From contig NZ_AP024828.1 in the NCBI RefSeq assembly GCF_019668465.1, positions 1,674,001 through 1,738,000 of the forward strand: a stretch of 64,000 nt of DNA, read 5' to 3'. The notes below the pieces were generated by a model that did no database searches, had not been told where the DNA came from, and saw only the letters and a list, made by a program, of their open reading frames with translations. Position 1 is the stretch's first letter. Each line of letters starts with the position of its first letter. Of this stretch, positions 33,258 through 42,427 are shown in pieces. This DNA is from Mycobacterium senriense. Its GTDB lineage: Bacteria; Actinomycetota; Actinomycetes; Mycobacteriales; Mycobacteriaceae. A program made the translations under genes and the position numbers.

Positions 33258-34090
33258 CCTCAGCCAAGCCGACCGTCGGATTCATCGGCCTCGGGAGTCA
33301 GGGGGCACCGATGGCCCAAGCGCTCATCGATGCTGGTCATGAGACCGTGCTGTGGGCTCGCCGGCCCGAGGCCCTTGAGCCCTTCGCCGGCACCGCGCGC
33401 GTCGCATCCAACCCCGCCGAACTCGCTGAATTGGCGGATGTAGTCGGCATCTGCGTGCTCAACGACGACGATGTGATCGGGGTGGCGCTGCGTCCGGACG
33501 GATTGTTGGCCGGGATCACCCCGGGAACGACGGTGCTGATCCACAGCACCGTGCACCCGACCACCTGCCGGCAACTGGGCGACCGCTTCAGCGAACGCCG
33601 CGCCCACGTGCTGGACGCGCCGGTCAGCGGCGGCGGCGACGCAGCCCGTGCTCGGCGGCTGCTCGTGATGGTGGGCGGAGATCGCGACATTTACACCGAG
33701 GTCGCGCCTGTGCTGTCCGCTTTCGGCGACCCTGTCGTGCACGTCGGAGCCCTAGGCTCTGGCCAGCTGGCCAAACTCCTCAACAACCTGCTGTTTACGG
33801 CAACGCTGGGTCTAGCGCATGAGACTGCCGAGCTCGCGGCCGAGTTGGGCGTGGATGCGACCGCACTGATGAGCATCCTGCAGCACGCCAGCGGACGCAG
33901 CTACGCCGTGCAGATGTACGCCGGGCTGGTCGGGGGCCTTCGGCCGCCGTCGGCTCGCGTGCGCACCATCGCGGGCTTGCTCGGCAAAGACGTCGCCATC
34001 GCCGGAGACCTCGCGGAAAACGCCAACGCCGGTGACCATTTGCTGACCGCCGCCCACCGGATGCTGGCGGCGATGGGACACGACCTTTGA
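33254..34090 (+). CDS. NAD(P)-dependent oxidoreductase, 3-hydroxyisobutyrate dehydrogenase-like
   Basis: A 278-residue beta-hydroxyacid dehydrogenase. The N-terminal nucleotide loop is GFIGLGSQGAPMA, followed by WARRPEA (an Arg after the second strand, so NADP is possible). The substrate loop is DAPVSGGGDAAR, and the catalytic Lys is in GSGQLAKLLNN. The family oxidises 3-hydroxyisobutyrate, tartronate semialdehyde or related acids. The ATG overlaps the stop of the SDR remnant (ATGA). With mmsA at 35910 it could serve valine breakdown, but it is in the SDR operon, so another hydroxyacid is just as likely. Confidence 0.86.
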   Translation: MTSAKPTVGFIGLGSQGAPMAQALIDAGHETVLWARRPEALEPFAGTARVASNPAELAELADVVGICVLNDDDVIGVALRPDGLLAGITPGTTVLIHSTVHPTTCRQLGDRFSERRAHVLDAPVSGGGDAARARRLLVMVGGDRDIYTEVAPVLSAFGDPVVHVGALGSGQLAKLLNNLLFTATLGLAHETAELAAELGVDATALMSILQHASGRSYAVQMYAGLVGGLRPPSARVRTIAGLLGKDVAIAGDLAENANAGDHLLTAAHRMLAAMGHDL

Positions 34091-34234
34091 CCTCGACCGC
34101 CCGACGTCGCCCGCGTGCACCGGATTGACCGCTACTGCACGCAGAAACGATTCGGTCGACGGGGTATCCGGGACGGACTCTTCGACTTCCTGCGAACCAA
34201 AAATGTGTTCATCCGGATCTAGATGAGGGCGCCT

Positions 34235-35764
34235 TCAGTCGTAGAACAGTGGCTCGGCCAGTTCGGTCATCGCCGATCGTCCTCGAAGCGATGCCGAGCC
34301 CCGTGACGTCCAGTGCTCGCGCTCCTCTGCCTGGGCACCAGCGAGTGCAGTGCCAGACGCCAAGATTCTGGAATCCCACTGTTTGGCGTGGTCGGCCAAA
34401 CGCGCGGCCTCGTTGACGGCGTCTCCAATTACCGTGTACTCGTAGCGGTTTTCCGCGCCGATATTCCCCGCGAACACCGCACCGGCGGCCACTCCTATGC
34501 CGAAGTCCACGAGGGGTAGCTTCCTCAGTTCTGTCCCGAGCTCGCGTGCGGTCGCGAGTGCCGCAGAAGCCGGTTCATCAATCTCGATGGGTGCGCCGAA
34601 CACGGCCAGGACGGCGTCGCCTTCGAACTTATTGATCAGGCCGTGCTGGTGGTGCACGGCAGCGACCACTATGCGGAAGAAGTCGTTGAGGATACCCGCG
34701 ACTTCCTCGGGTGGCCGGCCGGCGGCGATCGCCGTGGACCCGACCAGGTCGACGAACAGTACTGCGACGTCTCGGACGTCACCCGACAGGGACCCATCCT
34801 GTTGAAGCGCCTGGTGAGCCACGTCGGCGCCCACATGGCGCCCGAAGAGGTCCCGGAGGCGTTCCCTTTCCTCAAGGCCTGCCACCATCCTGTTGAATCC
34901 GACCTGAAGTCGCCCGATTTCGGAGGGCTCATACACCTCGACTAGCGCCCCGCCCTGACCGCGCTCCACCTCCGTCATGGCGATGACGACTTCGCGAACG
35001 GGGTCAGAGATTGACCGGGCAACCAAGATCATCGCGCGAAACCCCAAGGCGAGGGATGCCGCAGCGAGCACCAGAATAGGTGTTTCGATTGGCGCTGACC
35101 TCGGCACAAGCCAGCCGTTGGAGCGAGAGAGGACGATCAGCGCGATCCCGGCGATCGGCAGTGCGCTAAAGAGGACCCACGTAATCATGACTCGCGCAAG
35201 TACTCCCGGCATTTCACTAGGTGGTGCGGCGGTCTTCATTGATGCCGCCAGGATGGGCCGCAGGATGCGTTGAGTTATCAGGTAGCCCATGGAGGCGGTG
35301 GCTGCACCCCCGAACAGAATGGCGGTCCCGATTACGCACGCGACGGCGCCGCCGGCGTGCAGGTTGACCAAAACCAACACCGCCCCGCCGACGGCCCAGA
35401 TGCCGAACTGGACGACGGTCTGGCGAGCAGCGATGCGCATAGCCGCGCGCTGTTGAGCGGGCGTTGGTTCGGCGCCGTCGGCGAACCAACGGAAGGACGG
35501 GACCATATTCAGGACGCCCGCCACACCACCGACGGTCGCCGAGATTGCGACCAGACCGCACAGGACGATCAGGTTCTTTCTGCTGGACAGGATGCCGGGG
35601 TCCGGGCCGGTGTTACGGGTTAGCGAGACGATCATCAACGAGACTGCGCCAGCGGCCAGGATGTGCGCGGAGGTCAGGGCGGCGGCATAGCTGGCTCCAA
35701 GACGAATCGCGGCTCTGCGTCTGGAAGCCTGGCGTGACAGCCATGAGATATCAGATGCTTCCAT
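34235..35764 (-). CDS. membrane-bound class III adenylate cyclase with HAMP domain
   Basis: A 509-residue protein. The N-terminal half (about 25-245) has about six hydrophobic segments, then a HAMP linker (SISDPVREVVIAMTEVERG...EIGRLQVGFNRM, about 250-305) and a class III cyclase domain (about 325-495). The metal Asp is in VAVLFVDLVGST, the adenine-selecting Lys and second metal Asp in NKFEGDAVLAVFG, and the transition-state residues in YTVIGDAVNEAARL. All catalytic residues are present, so it should make cAMP. The layout matches mycobacterial Rv1318c/Rv3645-type cyclases. It is a single gene divergent from mmsA. Confidence 0.93.
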   Translation of the reverse strand: MEASDISWLSRQASRRRAAIRLGASYAAALTSAHILAAGAVSLMIVSLTRNTGPDPGILSSRKNLIVLCGLVAISATVGGVAGVLNMVPSFRWFADGAEPTPAQQRAAMRIAARQTVVQFGIWAVGGAVLVLVNLHAGGAVACVIGTAILFGGAATASMGYLITQRILRPILAASMKTAAPPSEMPGVLARVMITWVLFSALPIAGIALIVLSRSNGWLVPRSAPIETPILVLAAASLALGFRAMILVARSISDPVREVVIAMTEVERGQGGALVEVYEPSEIGRLQVGFNRMVAGLEERERLRDLFGRHVGADVAHQALQQDGSLSGDVRDVAVLFVDLVGSTAIAAGRPPEEVAGILNDFFRIVVAAVHHQHGLINKFEGDAVLAVFGAPIEIDEPASAALATARELGTELRKLPLVDFGIGVAAGAVFAGNIGAENRYEYTVIGDAVNEAARLADHAKQWDSRILASGTALAGAQAEEREHWTSRGSASLRGRSAMTELAEPLFYD

Positions 35765-35909
35765 TAGTAGACCAACACTTTCGTAAAGCGCATCCGATGA
35801 CTAGCATAAAAAGCACTACCTACTCTACTTATGTTGCATCTAGCTTTCACCTACGCCAGAAATCATCACGACACCGCCAACCGGACACACGACGCCAGGA
35901 CAAGACTGA

Positions 35910-37439
35910 ATGACTACGCAGACGACGCTGATCCCGCACTTCATCGACGGCCGGCGCACCGCAGGCCGCTCCGGTCGCACGGTCGAGGTACTGACCCCCA
36001 GCACGGGTGAGGTGCGGGCACAGGTGCCCATGGCCTCGGCGGCGGAGGTCAACGAGGCCGTGGCGATCGCCGTCGCAGCACAAAGAAAGTGGGCCGCCTT
36101 CAACCCACAGCGTCGGGCACGGGTGTTGATGCGATTCATCGACCTGGTCAACCAGAACGCCGACGAACTCGCCGAACTCCTCTCGATGGAACACGGCAAG
36201 ACGGTCGCCGACTCGCGTGGCGATATCCAACGCGGCGTCGAGGTCATCGAGTTCGCCATCGGCATCCCCCATCTGCTCAAAGGCGAGCACAGCGAAGGAG
36301 CAGGCAGCGGCATCGACGTCTATTCCCTGCGTCAGCCCCTGGGCGTCGTCGCCGGCATCACCCCGTTCAACTTCCCCGCGATGATCCCGCTATGGAAAGC
36401 CGGCCCCGCCCTCGCGTGCGGCAACGCGTTCGTCCTCAAGCCGAGCGAACGGGACCCGTCTGTTCCGGTCAGGCTCGCCGAGCTGTTTTTCGACGCAGGA
36501 CTGCCCCAGGGCGTCTTTCAAGTGGTGCACGGCGATAAGGAGGCGGTTGATGCCATCCTGAACCACCCCGACATCCAGGCAGTCGGATTCGTCGGCAGCT
36601 CCGACATCGCCCAGTACGTCTACTCGACCGCCGCCGCCAACGGAAAGCGTGCGCAGTGCTTCGGCGGAGCCAAGAATCACATGATCGTGATGCCCGACGC
36701 CGACCTCGACCAGGCTGTCGACGCGCTCATCGGCGCCGGGTACGGCAGCGCGGGCGAGCGGTGCATGGCCATCAGTGTCGCAGTCCCGGTGGGCGAGCAC
36801 ACCGCGGATCGGTTGCGCGCCAGGCTCGTCGAACGGATCAACAATCTGCGCGTCGGTCACAGCCTCGATCCGAAGGCCGATTACGGGCCCCTGATCACGT
36901 CGGCGGCACTGGCACGGGTAAAGGACTATATTGCCCGGGGCATCGAGGCGGGTGCCGAAGCCGTCGTCGATGGTCGCGAACGCGCCAGTGACGAACTGGC
37001 TTTCGATGACGTCAGCCTGGAGGGGGGCTACTTCATCGGACCGACGCTGTTCGACCACGTGACCCCCGACATGTCGATCTACACCGACGAAATCTTCGGT
37101 CCAGTGCTCTGCATTGTCCGTGCCGACGACTACGAGGCGGCGCTCGCGCTTCCCTGCGAGCACGAGTACGGCAACGGCGTGGCGATCTTCACCCGGGACG
37201 GTGACACCGCGCGCGACTTCACGTCCCGGGTCCAAGTCGGCATGGTCGGTGTCAACGTGCCAATCCCAGTTCCGGTGGCCTACCACACCTTTGGCGGTTG
37301 GAAGCGGTCCGGCTTCGGCGATCTCAACCAGCACGGGCCCGCGTCAATCCAGTTCTATACGAAGGTCAAGACCGTCACCCAGCGGTGGCCGTCGGGGATC
37401 AAGGACGGCGCCGAGTTCAGCATCCCCACCATGAAATAG
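35910..37439 (+). CDS. mmsA: methylmalonate-semialdehyde dehydrogenase (acylating)
   Basis: A 509-residue aldehyde dehydrogenase converting methylmalonate semialdehyde and CoA to propionyl-CoA, NADH and CO2. The pattern is that of MmsA: ITPFNFPAMIPLWK near 151-164, FVGSSDIAQYVY, the GAKNHMIVMPDADLDQAVDAL stretch, and the nucleophile Cys in GSAGERCMAISVAV near 286. EIFGPVL and FGGWKRSGFGDLNQ follow. It starts at ATG 35910 behind an intergenic region shared with the cyclase gene. It feeds valine- or side-chain-derived C4 units into propionyl-CoA, which steroid and branched-lipid catabolism also produce. Confidence 0.94.
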   Translation: MTTQTTLIPHFIDGRRTAGRSGRTVEVLTPSTGEVRAQVPMASAAEVNEAVAIAVAAQRKWAAFNPQRRARVLMRFIDLVNQNADELAELLSMEHGKTVADSRGDIQRGVEVIEFAIGIPHLLKGEHSEGAGSGIDVYSLRQPLGVVAGITPFNFPAMIPLWKAGPALACGNAFVLKPSERDPSVPVRLAELFFDAGLPQGVFQVVHGDKEAVDAILNHPDIQAVGFVGSSDIAQYVYSTAAANGKRAQCFGGAKNHMIVMPDADLDQAVDALIGAGYGSAGERCMAISVAVPVGEHTADRLRARLVERINNLRVGHSLDPKADYGPLITSAALARVKDYIARGIEAGAEAVVDGRERASDELAFDDVSLEGGYFIGPTLFDHVTPDMSIYTDEIFGPVLCIVRADDYEAALALPCEHEYGNGVAIFTRDGDTARDFTSRVQVGMVGVNVPIPVPVAYHTFGGWKRSGFGDLNQHGPASIQFYTKVKTVTQRWPSGIKDGAEFSIPTMK

Positions 37440-37802
37440 GCCAACCCTTGACACCCAGCACTACTTTGGCCCCGACGACGACGACGACGGCTGCTCGCGC
37501 AGCGAAGTTGAGATGCTCGCCGCTGTCTGCGCAACGAGCTTGATTCGGCTGGCAACGCGATGAGGCAGCACGATCGCGCATCGGGAATCGACTACCGCGG
37601 CACACGCGGGCCAGAACCCGTCGACATCGGCGACGTAATCATGGATTCTGCTTTTGTCTTGTCAAAGAGGAATCTATGATAACTGAAAGGGCGCACAGCG
37701 TAACGAAACTCGCAACCGTGTGATCTGTGACATGACGCAAGGATGGTCTATGGCAGCCGAAGCCGAGACGGTCGACGCCCGAGATCTCGAGCCGGCCAGC
37801 TG
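37440..37802. promoter_or_regulatory. intergenic region with predicted promoter and short leader frame
   Basis: This 363-base region before the APH-fold gene has no ordinary gene. Near 37675-37680 TATGAT resembles a -10 box, with only a weak TTTTGT 17 bases upstream. A 15-codon frame starting at ATG 37676 (MITERAHSVTKLATV) follows AAAGAGG at ideal spacing and ends at 37723, so it could be a leader peptide, though the two readings compete for the same bases. Confidence 0.3.
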
Positions 37803-38858
37803 ATGGAGGCCGCGGCCCTGGAGTCCGTGGACGACCTCACTCCGGAGTGGACGACCGCTGTCCTTGCGGAGAACGGCATCGCTGCCACTGCGTGCCGCGT
37901 GACCACCGTGCCGGTGGGCAACGGCCAGATGGGTTCGTGTTATCGGCTGTTCATTGACTACGAGGCGGGCGATGGTCCGGACCGGCTGATCGTGAAGCTG
38001 CCGGCCACCGATGCGGCAAGTCGTGCTGCGGGCCAGCTCGGCTATCGGTGTGAGACGACGTTCTACCGCGAGGTTGCCAATCGGGTGCACCTCGACATCC
38101 CTCGGTGTTACTTCGCCGCGATGAACGATCGCGGCGACGGATTTACGCTCGTGTTGGAGGACCTTGCGCCCGCGCAACCCGGCGACCAGATCGCCGGATG
38201 CTCTGTGGATCAGGCTCGGGCGGCCGCGGTCAACGTCGCTGGATTGCACGCGCCGACATGGAATGACCCGTCGCTTAGTGAACTCGGCTGGCTCATACCA
38301 GATCTCGCGGCGTACCCAGCGGTCGCTGCCGCGTTCTTGGTAGACGCCACCAAGCAGTTCTTGGACCGCTATGCGGTGACCCGGGACACCGCCTCGACGC
38401 TGCAAAGCTTCGCTGATCGATTCGTGGAGTGGGCAACCGGTCGACCCGAGCCGTTCGCAATGCTGCACAGTGACTACCGCCTGGATAACCTGCTCTTCGC
38501 TTCGTCCGATGCCTCCCGTCCGGTGGTCGCTGTCGACTGGCAGGTTGTCACGGTCGGGTCCCCGCTGCGCGATGTCGCCTTCCTTGTCGCCACTGGTCTG
38601 TCGACCGCGAGTCGCCGTGCTGGCGAGAAGGGGATTGTCGAGGCTTACCATCGTCGCCTCGTCGCGCTTGGAGTCGACGGCTACGGTGCCGAAAAGTGCT
38701 GGGAGGACTATCGATACGGGTTGTTCCAAGGCCCCCTCATCACCGTGCTGGGCTCGTCCGTCGCTCAGCCCACCGCACGGGGGGACCGGATGTTCACCGT
38801 CATGGCCGAGCGTTCGTCGACGGCGATCAGCGACCTAGATGCGTTGTCTCTGCTGTGA
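37803..38858 (+). CDS. phosphotransferase, aminoglycoside-phosphotransferase (APH) fold
   Basis: A 351-residue APH/choline-kinase-fold protein. The nucleotide loop is VGNGQMGSCYRL near 34-45, the ion-pair Lys in RLIVKLP near 62, the Brenner motif HSDYRLDNLLF near 222-232, and the metal Asp in VVAVDWQVV near 244. All key residues are kept, so it can bind ATP. The start is uncertain: ATG 37803 matches the family's VDDLTPEW onset, while ATG 37743 adds 20 arginine-rich residues. It is first of three closely spaced genes. In mycobacterial lipid clusters such proteins phosphorylate small alcohols or act in acyl-CoA-linked pathways; antibiotic resistance is not implied. Confidence 0.8.
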   Translation: MEAAALESVDDLTPEWTTAVLAENGIAATACRVTTVPVGNGQMGSCYRLFIDYEAGDGPDRLIVKLPATDAASRAAGQLGYRCETTFYREVANRVHLDIPRCYFAAMNDRGDGFTLVLEDLAPAQPGDQIAGCSVDQARAAAVNVAGLHAPTWNDPSLSELGWLIPDLAAYPAVAAAFLVDATKQFLDRYAVTRDTASTLQSFADRFVEWATGRPEPFAMLHSDYRLDNLLFASSDASRPVVAVDWQVVTVGSPLRDVAFLVATGLSTASRRAGEKGIVEAYHRRLVALGVDGYGAEKCWEDYRYGLFQGPLITVLGSSVAQPTARGDRMFTVMAERSSTAISDLDALSLL

Positions 38859-38920
38859 CGGCATTCGCGATTGGGAGCTTGTGAAGTCAACGAGCGAACG
38901 CACAAATCTGGTGACCTCCA

Positions 38921-39688
38921 ATGGTTGAGCGTTACCGGGGCCGGGTTGCGATCGTGACTGGGGGGACAACGGGAATCGGGCGCGGTATTGTCGAACGCCT
39001 TGTCGGTGAAGGGGCTTCGGTCGTCACCTGTGCACGCCATGCGCCGGAGTCCGCATTGCCCGACGGAGCGACCTTTATTGCCGCGGATATCACCGACGAG
39101 GCGTCGGTATCTGGCGTCACCGATGCGGCAGTGGACCGCTATGGACGGCTTGACGTTGTCGTCGCGAACGCGGGCGGCGCCAATATCGGACCCTGGCCCG
39201 ATGAGCCTGTCGAGCAATGGCGCGAGCTCGTCGACATCAACCTGCACGGCACGATGCTCACGTGTCGGACCGCGTGGCCGCATCTGGTGTCGACAAAGGG
39301 AAACATTGTTGTCATCTCGTCGCTTTCGGCGTGGATGGGCGTCGGCGCGCACGAGATGGAACGGATGGGTGGCTTTCAGCCCTCTGCCGCCTACCAGGCG
39401 AGCAAGGCCGGGATCGAGGGACTCGCAAAGCATCTCGCAGGCCGCGGCGGCGAGCATGGACTGCGAGTCAACGTGGTGCGTCCAGGGCGCATCCTGACCG
39501 ACAAGTGGCAAGGTTTCCTCGGCGAAAATGGCCTGTTCTGGTCCCATTATCAGGACATTCAGTTACTCAAACGCCATGGCCGCGCTGAGGACGTCGCAGC
39601 TGCCGTGGCGTTCTTGGCTTCCGACGAAGCAGCTTTCATTACCGCCGCAGTCCTCGACGTCGACGGCGGCGCAGTCGCCAAACTCTAA
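38921..39688 (+). CDS. SDR family oxidoreductase
   Basis: A 255-residue SDR: GGTTGIG near 14-20, ANAGG near 82, Ser and Tyr-x3-Lys in SSLSAWMGVGAHEMERMGGFQPSAAYQASK. The loop between Ser and Tyr is about 20 residues longer than in classical FabG types and holds two Met residues, which usually widens the substrate pocket. C-terminal VDGGAVAKL. It is 62 bases after the APH-fold gene and 15 before the uncharacterised gene at 39704. Confidence 0.87.
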   Translation: MVERYRGRVAIVTGGTTGIGRGIVERLVGEGASVVTCARHAPESALPDGATFIAADITDEASVSGVTDAAVDRYGRLDVVVANAGGANIGPWPDEPVEQWRELVDINLHGTMLTCRTAWPHLVSTKGNIVVISSLSAWMGVGAHEMERMGGFQPSAAYQASKAGIEGLAKHLAGRGGEHGLRVNVVRPGRILTDKWQGFLGENGLFWSHYQDIQLLKRHGRAEDVAAAVAFLASDEAAFITAAVLDVDGGAVAKL

Positions 39689-39703
39689 CCACTTGGAGGA
39701 ATA

Positions 39704-40837
39704 GTGCTAAGCCCATTCGACGACTTCCCGATCCACCCCTCGGCCGATCCGATCGCCCACCCCGCCACGGGCGACATCAACCACTACGACCGGTACTGGT
39801 TCAACGGACATCAACGCGACGGGGGGTACTACTTCGGCGCGGCAATGGGTCATTACCCGGTGCGCGGGGTGATCGACGCGGCATTCAGCATCGTGTACGA
39901 CGGAGTGGAGCATTCGATCTTCGCCTCCGGTGCGATGCCGACCGACCGCTCCACCACCATCGGGCCAATTCGCGTCGACGTGGTCGACCCCATGCGCACC
40001 ATCCGCTATGTCGTCGAGCCCAACGAGCACGGCATTGCGTGTGACCTGGTCTTCCGCGCGACAACCGTCGCCGTCGAGGAACCCCGCCAGCAGCGACGCA
40101 CGCCCGAGGGAATCCTGCTCACCGATCACACGCGGTTGACCCAGTGGGGTACCTGGGAAGGCACGGTCACCGTCGACGGCCAGGAGCTGCGCATCGACCC
40201 CCATGACGTTTCGGGCACGCGGGATCGCTCTTGGGGCGTGCGGCCCATTGGTGAGCAGATTCAGGTCATTCGGCAGCCGATGCCGTTCCAGGTATTCTGG
40301 CTCTGGGCGCCAATACATTTCGGTGACCGCTTCACTCATCTGGCTGTGCACGAGCACGAAGACGGCAGGCGGTGGCTCGAAACCGCTCTGGTCGTCGATC
40401 CCCTCCCCGACGGCGCACCCGCATGGAGCACAGCCGGCGTCCGCGAATGTCATGACATCCGCTACGAACTCGACTGGGAGCCCGGCCGTCGAGAAATCAA
40501 ACGCGCACGACTGTGGTTCGATGACCCCGACGAGGGCGAAGTCCTCATCGAGGTCGAAAAGGTTTTCACCTTCCGCATGCGCGGAATCGGCTATTGGCAC
40601 CCCCACTGGGGTCACGGAAACATGCACGGCACGCTCGAGACCGGGCGCGAGTCAATCAGGCTGGACGACTTCGATCCCACCGACTTCGCCTCAATTCATA
40701 TCCAAAACCTCGTAACCGCAACGATGGGTGACCGGCGCGGCGTCGGCGTCGTCGAGCAGATCGCCATCGGGCCCCATCAACCGAGCGGGCTAACCGGCCT
40801 GCTGGACGGACATCGAGCTGCGGACGCGTCACAGTGA
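39704..40837 (+). CDS. uncharacterised 377-residue protein, AttH/lipocalin-like beta protein suspected
   Basis: It starts at GTG behind TTGGAGGA. The sequence has many Trp and His and alternates beta strands: YYFGAAMGHYPVRGVIDAAFSIVYDG, GTWEGTVTVDGQELRIDP, a conserved-looking GTRDRSWGVRP, then FWLWAPIHFGDRFTHLAVHEHEDG, and GYWHPHWGHGNMHGTLE. This alternation plus RDRSWG is like AttH-type carotenoid-1,2-hydratase-related double lipocalins, but I cannot confirm it. No signal peptide or membrane segment is visible. It ends an APH-SDR-unknown operon, so it may bind or modify a hydrophobic substrate. Confidence 0.7.
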   Translation: MLSPFDDFPIHPSADPIAHPATGDINHYDRYWFNGHQRDGGYYFGAAMGHYPVRGVIDAAFSIVYDGVEHSIFASGAMPTDRSTTIGPIRVDVVDPMRTIRYVVEPNEHGIACDLVFRATTVAVEEPRQQRRTPEGILLTDHTRLTQWGTWEGTVTVDGQELRIDPHDVSGTRDRSWGVRPIGEQIQVIRQPMPFQVFWLWAPIHFGDRFTHLAVHEHEDGRRWLETALVVDPLPDGAPAWSTAGVRECHDIRYELDWEPGRREIKRARLWFDDPDEGEVLIEVEKVFTFRMRGIGYWHPHWGHGNMHGTLETGRESIRLDDFDPTDFASIHIQNLVTATMGDRRGVGVVEQIAIGPHQPSGLTGLLDGHRAADASQ

Positions 40838-40854
40838 CGATTCTGTGTCTGGGC

Positions 40855-40879
40855 AAGCACGGACGATGCATCCGTGCTT
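40855..40879 (+). terminator. intrinsic-terminator-like hairpin without U-tract
   Basis: Perfect 9-base arms AAGCACGGA (40855-40863) and TCCGTGCTT (40871-40879) with a 7-base loop, starting 18 bases after the stop of the uncharacterised gene. No T-run follows, as is usual for mycobacterial hairpin terminators. Confidence 0.55.
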
Positions 40880-41125
40880 CGACCGCCCACCGATGGAATG
40901 CCAGTCGACGACGGTACTTCGAATGCTCGCTTCAGGAGTATACGTCGGCCGGAGACCCGCGCGACAAACCGATGGACGCGGAAGCGGTTGCAGGCCAACA
41001 GGATCGCACGTCTCTTATGTCTCGGCTGGCTGTTCGCATGACATTCGGTTCCGAAACCAGGTACGGGACTGTCAGCAGGACGACTCGGTTGAATTCCATG
41101 ATGACGCGATGGCTAACCTGAGGCG

Positions 41126-41902
41126 GTGGATATCAATGGAGCTAGCGCAATAGTCACTGGCGGCGCGTCCGGCATCGGTGCGGCATCTGCACGGCAGTTG
41201 GCCGCAAGGGGCGCAAAGGTTGTCGTCGCCGACCTACAAGCAGACCGCGGCGCAGCGCTTGCCGAAAGTATCGGCGGCACGTTCGTCAACGTCGATGTCA
41301 CAAACACTGAGCAGATCAAGGCGGCGGTAGACAACGCAGCCGAGCTGGGGCCGCTGCGTGTACTGGTCAATTCCGCCGGCATCGGCGGGGCACAACGCAC
41401 CATCGGCAAAGACGGGCAGTTCGATTCGGCGCACAGTCTCGAGGCCTATAAGAAGGTCATCGCCATAAACCTGATCGGCACCTTCGACTGCATCCGATTG
41501 GCTGCAACCGCGATGGGCCGCACTGAGCCGCTGGCCCACGGTGAGCGCGGAGCGATCGTGTCGATGGCCAGCGTCGCCGCCTTCGACGGCCAAATCGGAC
41601 AAGCCGCCTACTCGTCGTCTAAAGGCGGCATCGTGGGCATGACGCTGCCAGTGGCGCGTGATCTCTCCGCCGTCGGCATACGGGTCAATACCATTGCGCC
41701 CGGATTGATCGACACCCCGATCTACGGCGAGGGGGAGGGGGCAGAGGGTTTCAAGGCGAAGCTGGGCGAGTCCGTGCTGTTCCCGCACCGCCTGGGTGAT
41801 CCCGAAGAGTTGGCCTCGATGGTCGTCGAATTGGTGACCAACTCCTACGTGAATGCCGAGGTTGTCCGGGTGGACGGCGGGATCAGGATGCCGCCGAAAT
41901 GA
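41126..41902 (+). CDS. SDR, type II 3-hydroxyacyl-CoA dehydrogenase-like (HSD10 type)
   Basis: A 258-residue SDR starting at GTG. GGASGIG is near 12-18, NSAGIGG near 85, the HSD10-type insertion is [26 protein letters not shown], and the active site is in [21 protein letters not shown]. It belongs to the same subtype as the gene at 15526 and would oxidise 2-methyl-3-hydroxyacyl-CoA or similar compounds. It stands alone behind 240 bases of non-coding DNA after the hairpin. Confidence 0.88.
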   Translation: MDINGASAIVTGGASGIGAASARQLAARGAKVVVADLQADRGAALAESIGGTFVNVDVTNTEQIKAAVDNAAELGPLRVLVNSAGIGGAQRTIGKDGQFDSAHSLEAYKKVIAINLIGTFDCIRLAATAMGRTEPLAHGERGAIVSMASVAAFDGQIGQAAYSSSKGGIVGMTLPVARDLSAVGIRVNTIAPGLIDTPIYGEGEGAEGFKAKLGESVLFPHRLGDPEELASMVVELVTNSYVNAEVVRVDGGIRMPPK

Positions 41903-42427
41903 GGACGAGTGCGGGGAATCTCCGGCCGCCCATATCGACGTTGGCGACGGTTTCACCCTGACCGATGAGGACGTACGAGTGTTCATTCGTTAGCGACTCG
42001 CCGGCTTCAGGGTCCCGAAGACGCTCGATTCGACAGCGATCTGCCGCGCGAAGACTCAGGCAAGCCATTCAAACGGCGCATCCGTGATCGATATTGGGGG
42101 GATATCGAAGCCAACATCTGAGCTCGCACGCAACGTAATCCACGCATCTAGCGCTCGCCTGTTGCTGGTGATCAATATTGTAAGCCCACCTCGCCACTCG
42201 GGATCACGACAGGCTGAACAGCCAACCTAAACATATATTCATTTAAGTAATAAAACCTCTAGACGACTTCGCGGCGCCGTGGGTAGCCTACTTGCATGTC
42301 AGGCTAATTTCGGTCCTACATCGGCTAGGTGAGTCGATCCGATCAGCCAGGTCGGCACTTGGTTGCAGAGCGTCCGCCGCGCAGCACCGCCGACCACCGC
42401 TTGCTGGCTAACAAGGAGGACTTGGAC
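41903..42427. promoter_or_regulatory. non-coding stretch upstream of CAP gene
   Basis: 525 bases with no supported gene. It becomes AT-rich from about 42160. TTTAAGT at 42243-42249 matches the half-site of the palindrome at 22318. An inverted repeat TAGCCT (42284-42289) / AGGCTA (42301-42306) lies about 120 bases before the CAP start and may be a regulator site or weak hairpin. Confidence 0.3.

Noticed and set aside
34115..34222. Short frame reading HRIDRYCTQKRFG...FIRI from GTG 34115
   Set aside because: It has protein-like composition, but at about 35 codons with no ribosome site and no known relative it cannot be supported as a gene.
36390..37334. 314-codon minus-strand frame opposite mmsA
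   Set aside because: Antisense of a strongly conserved dehydrogenase; no domain and no ribosome site.
37674..38729. 351-codon minus-strand frame opposite the APH-fold gene
   Set aside because: The plus strand carries the kinase motifs HSDYRLDN and VAVDW. The antisense frame has no recognisable pattern.
40838..41125. Plus-strand frame of about 95 codons between the uncharacterised gene and the SDR
   Set aside because: No domain, begins inside the preceding stop region and crosses a terminator-like hairpin.
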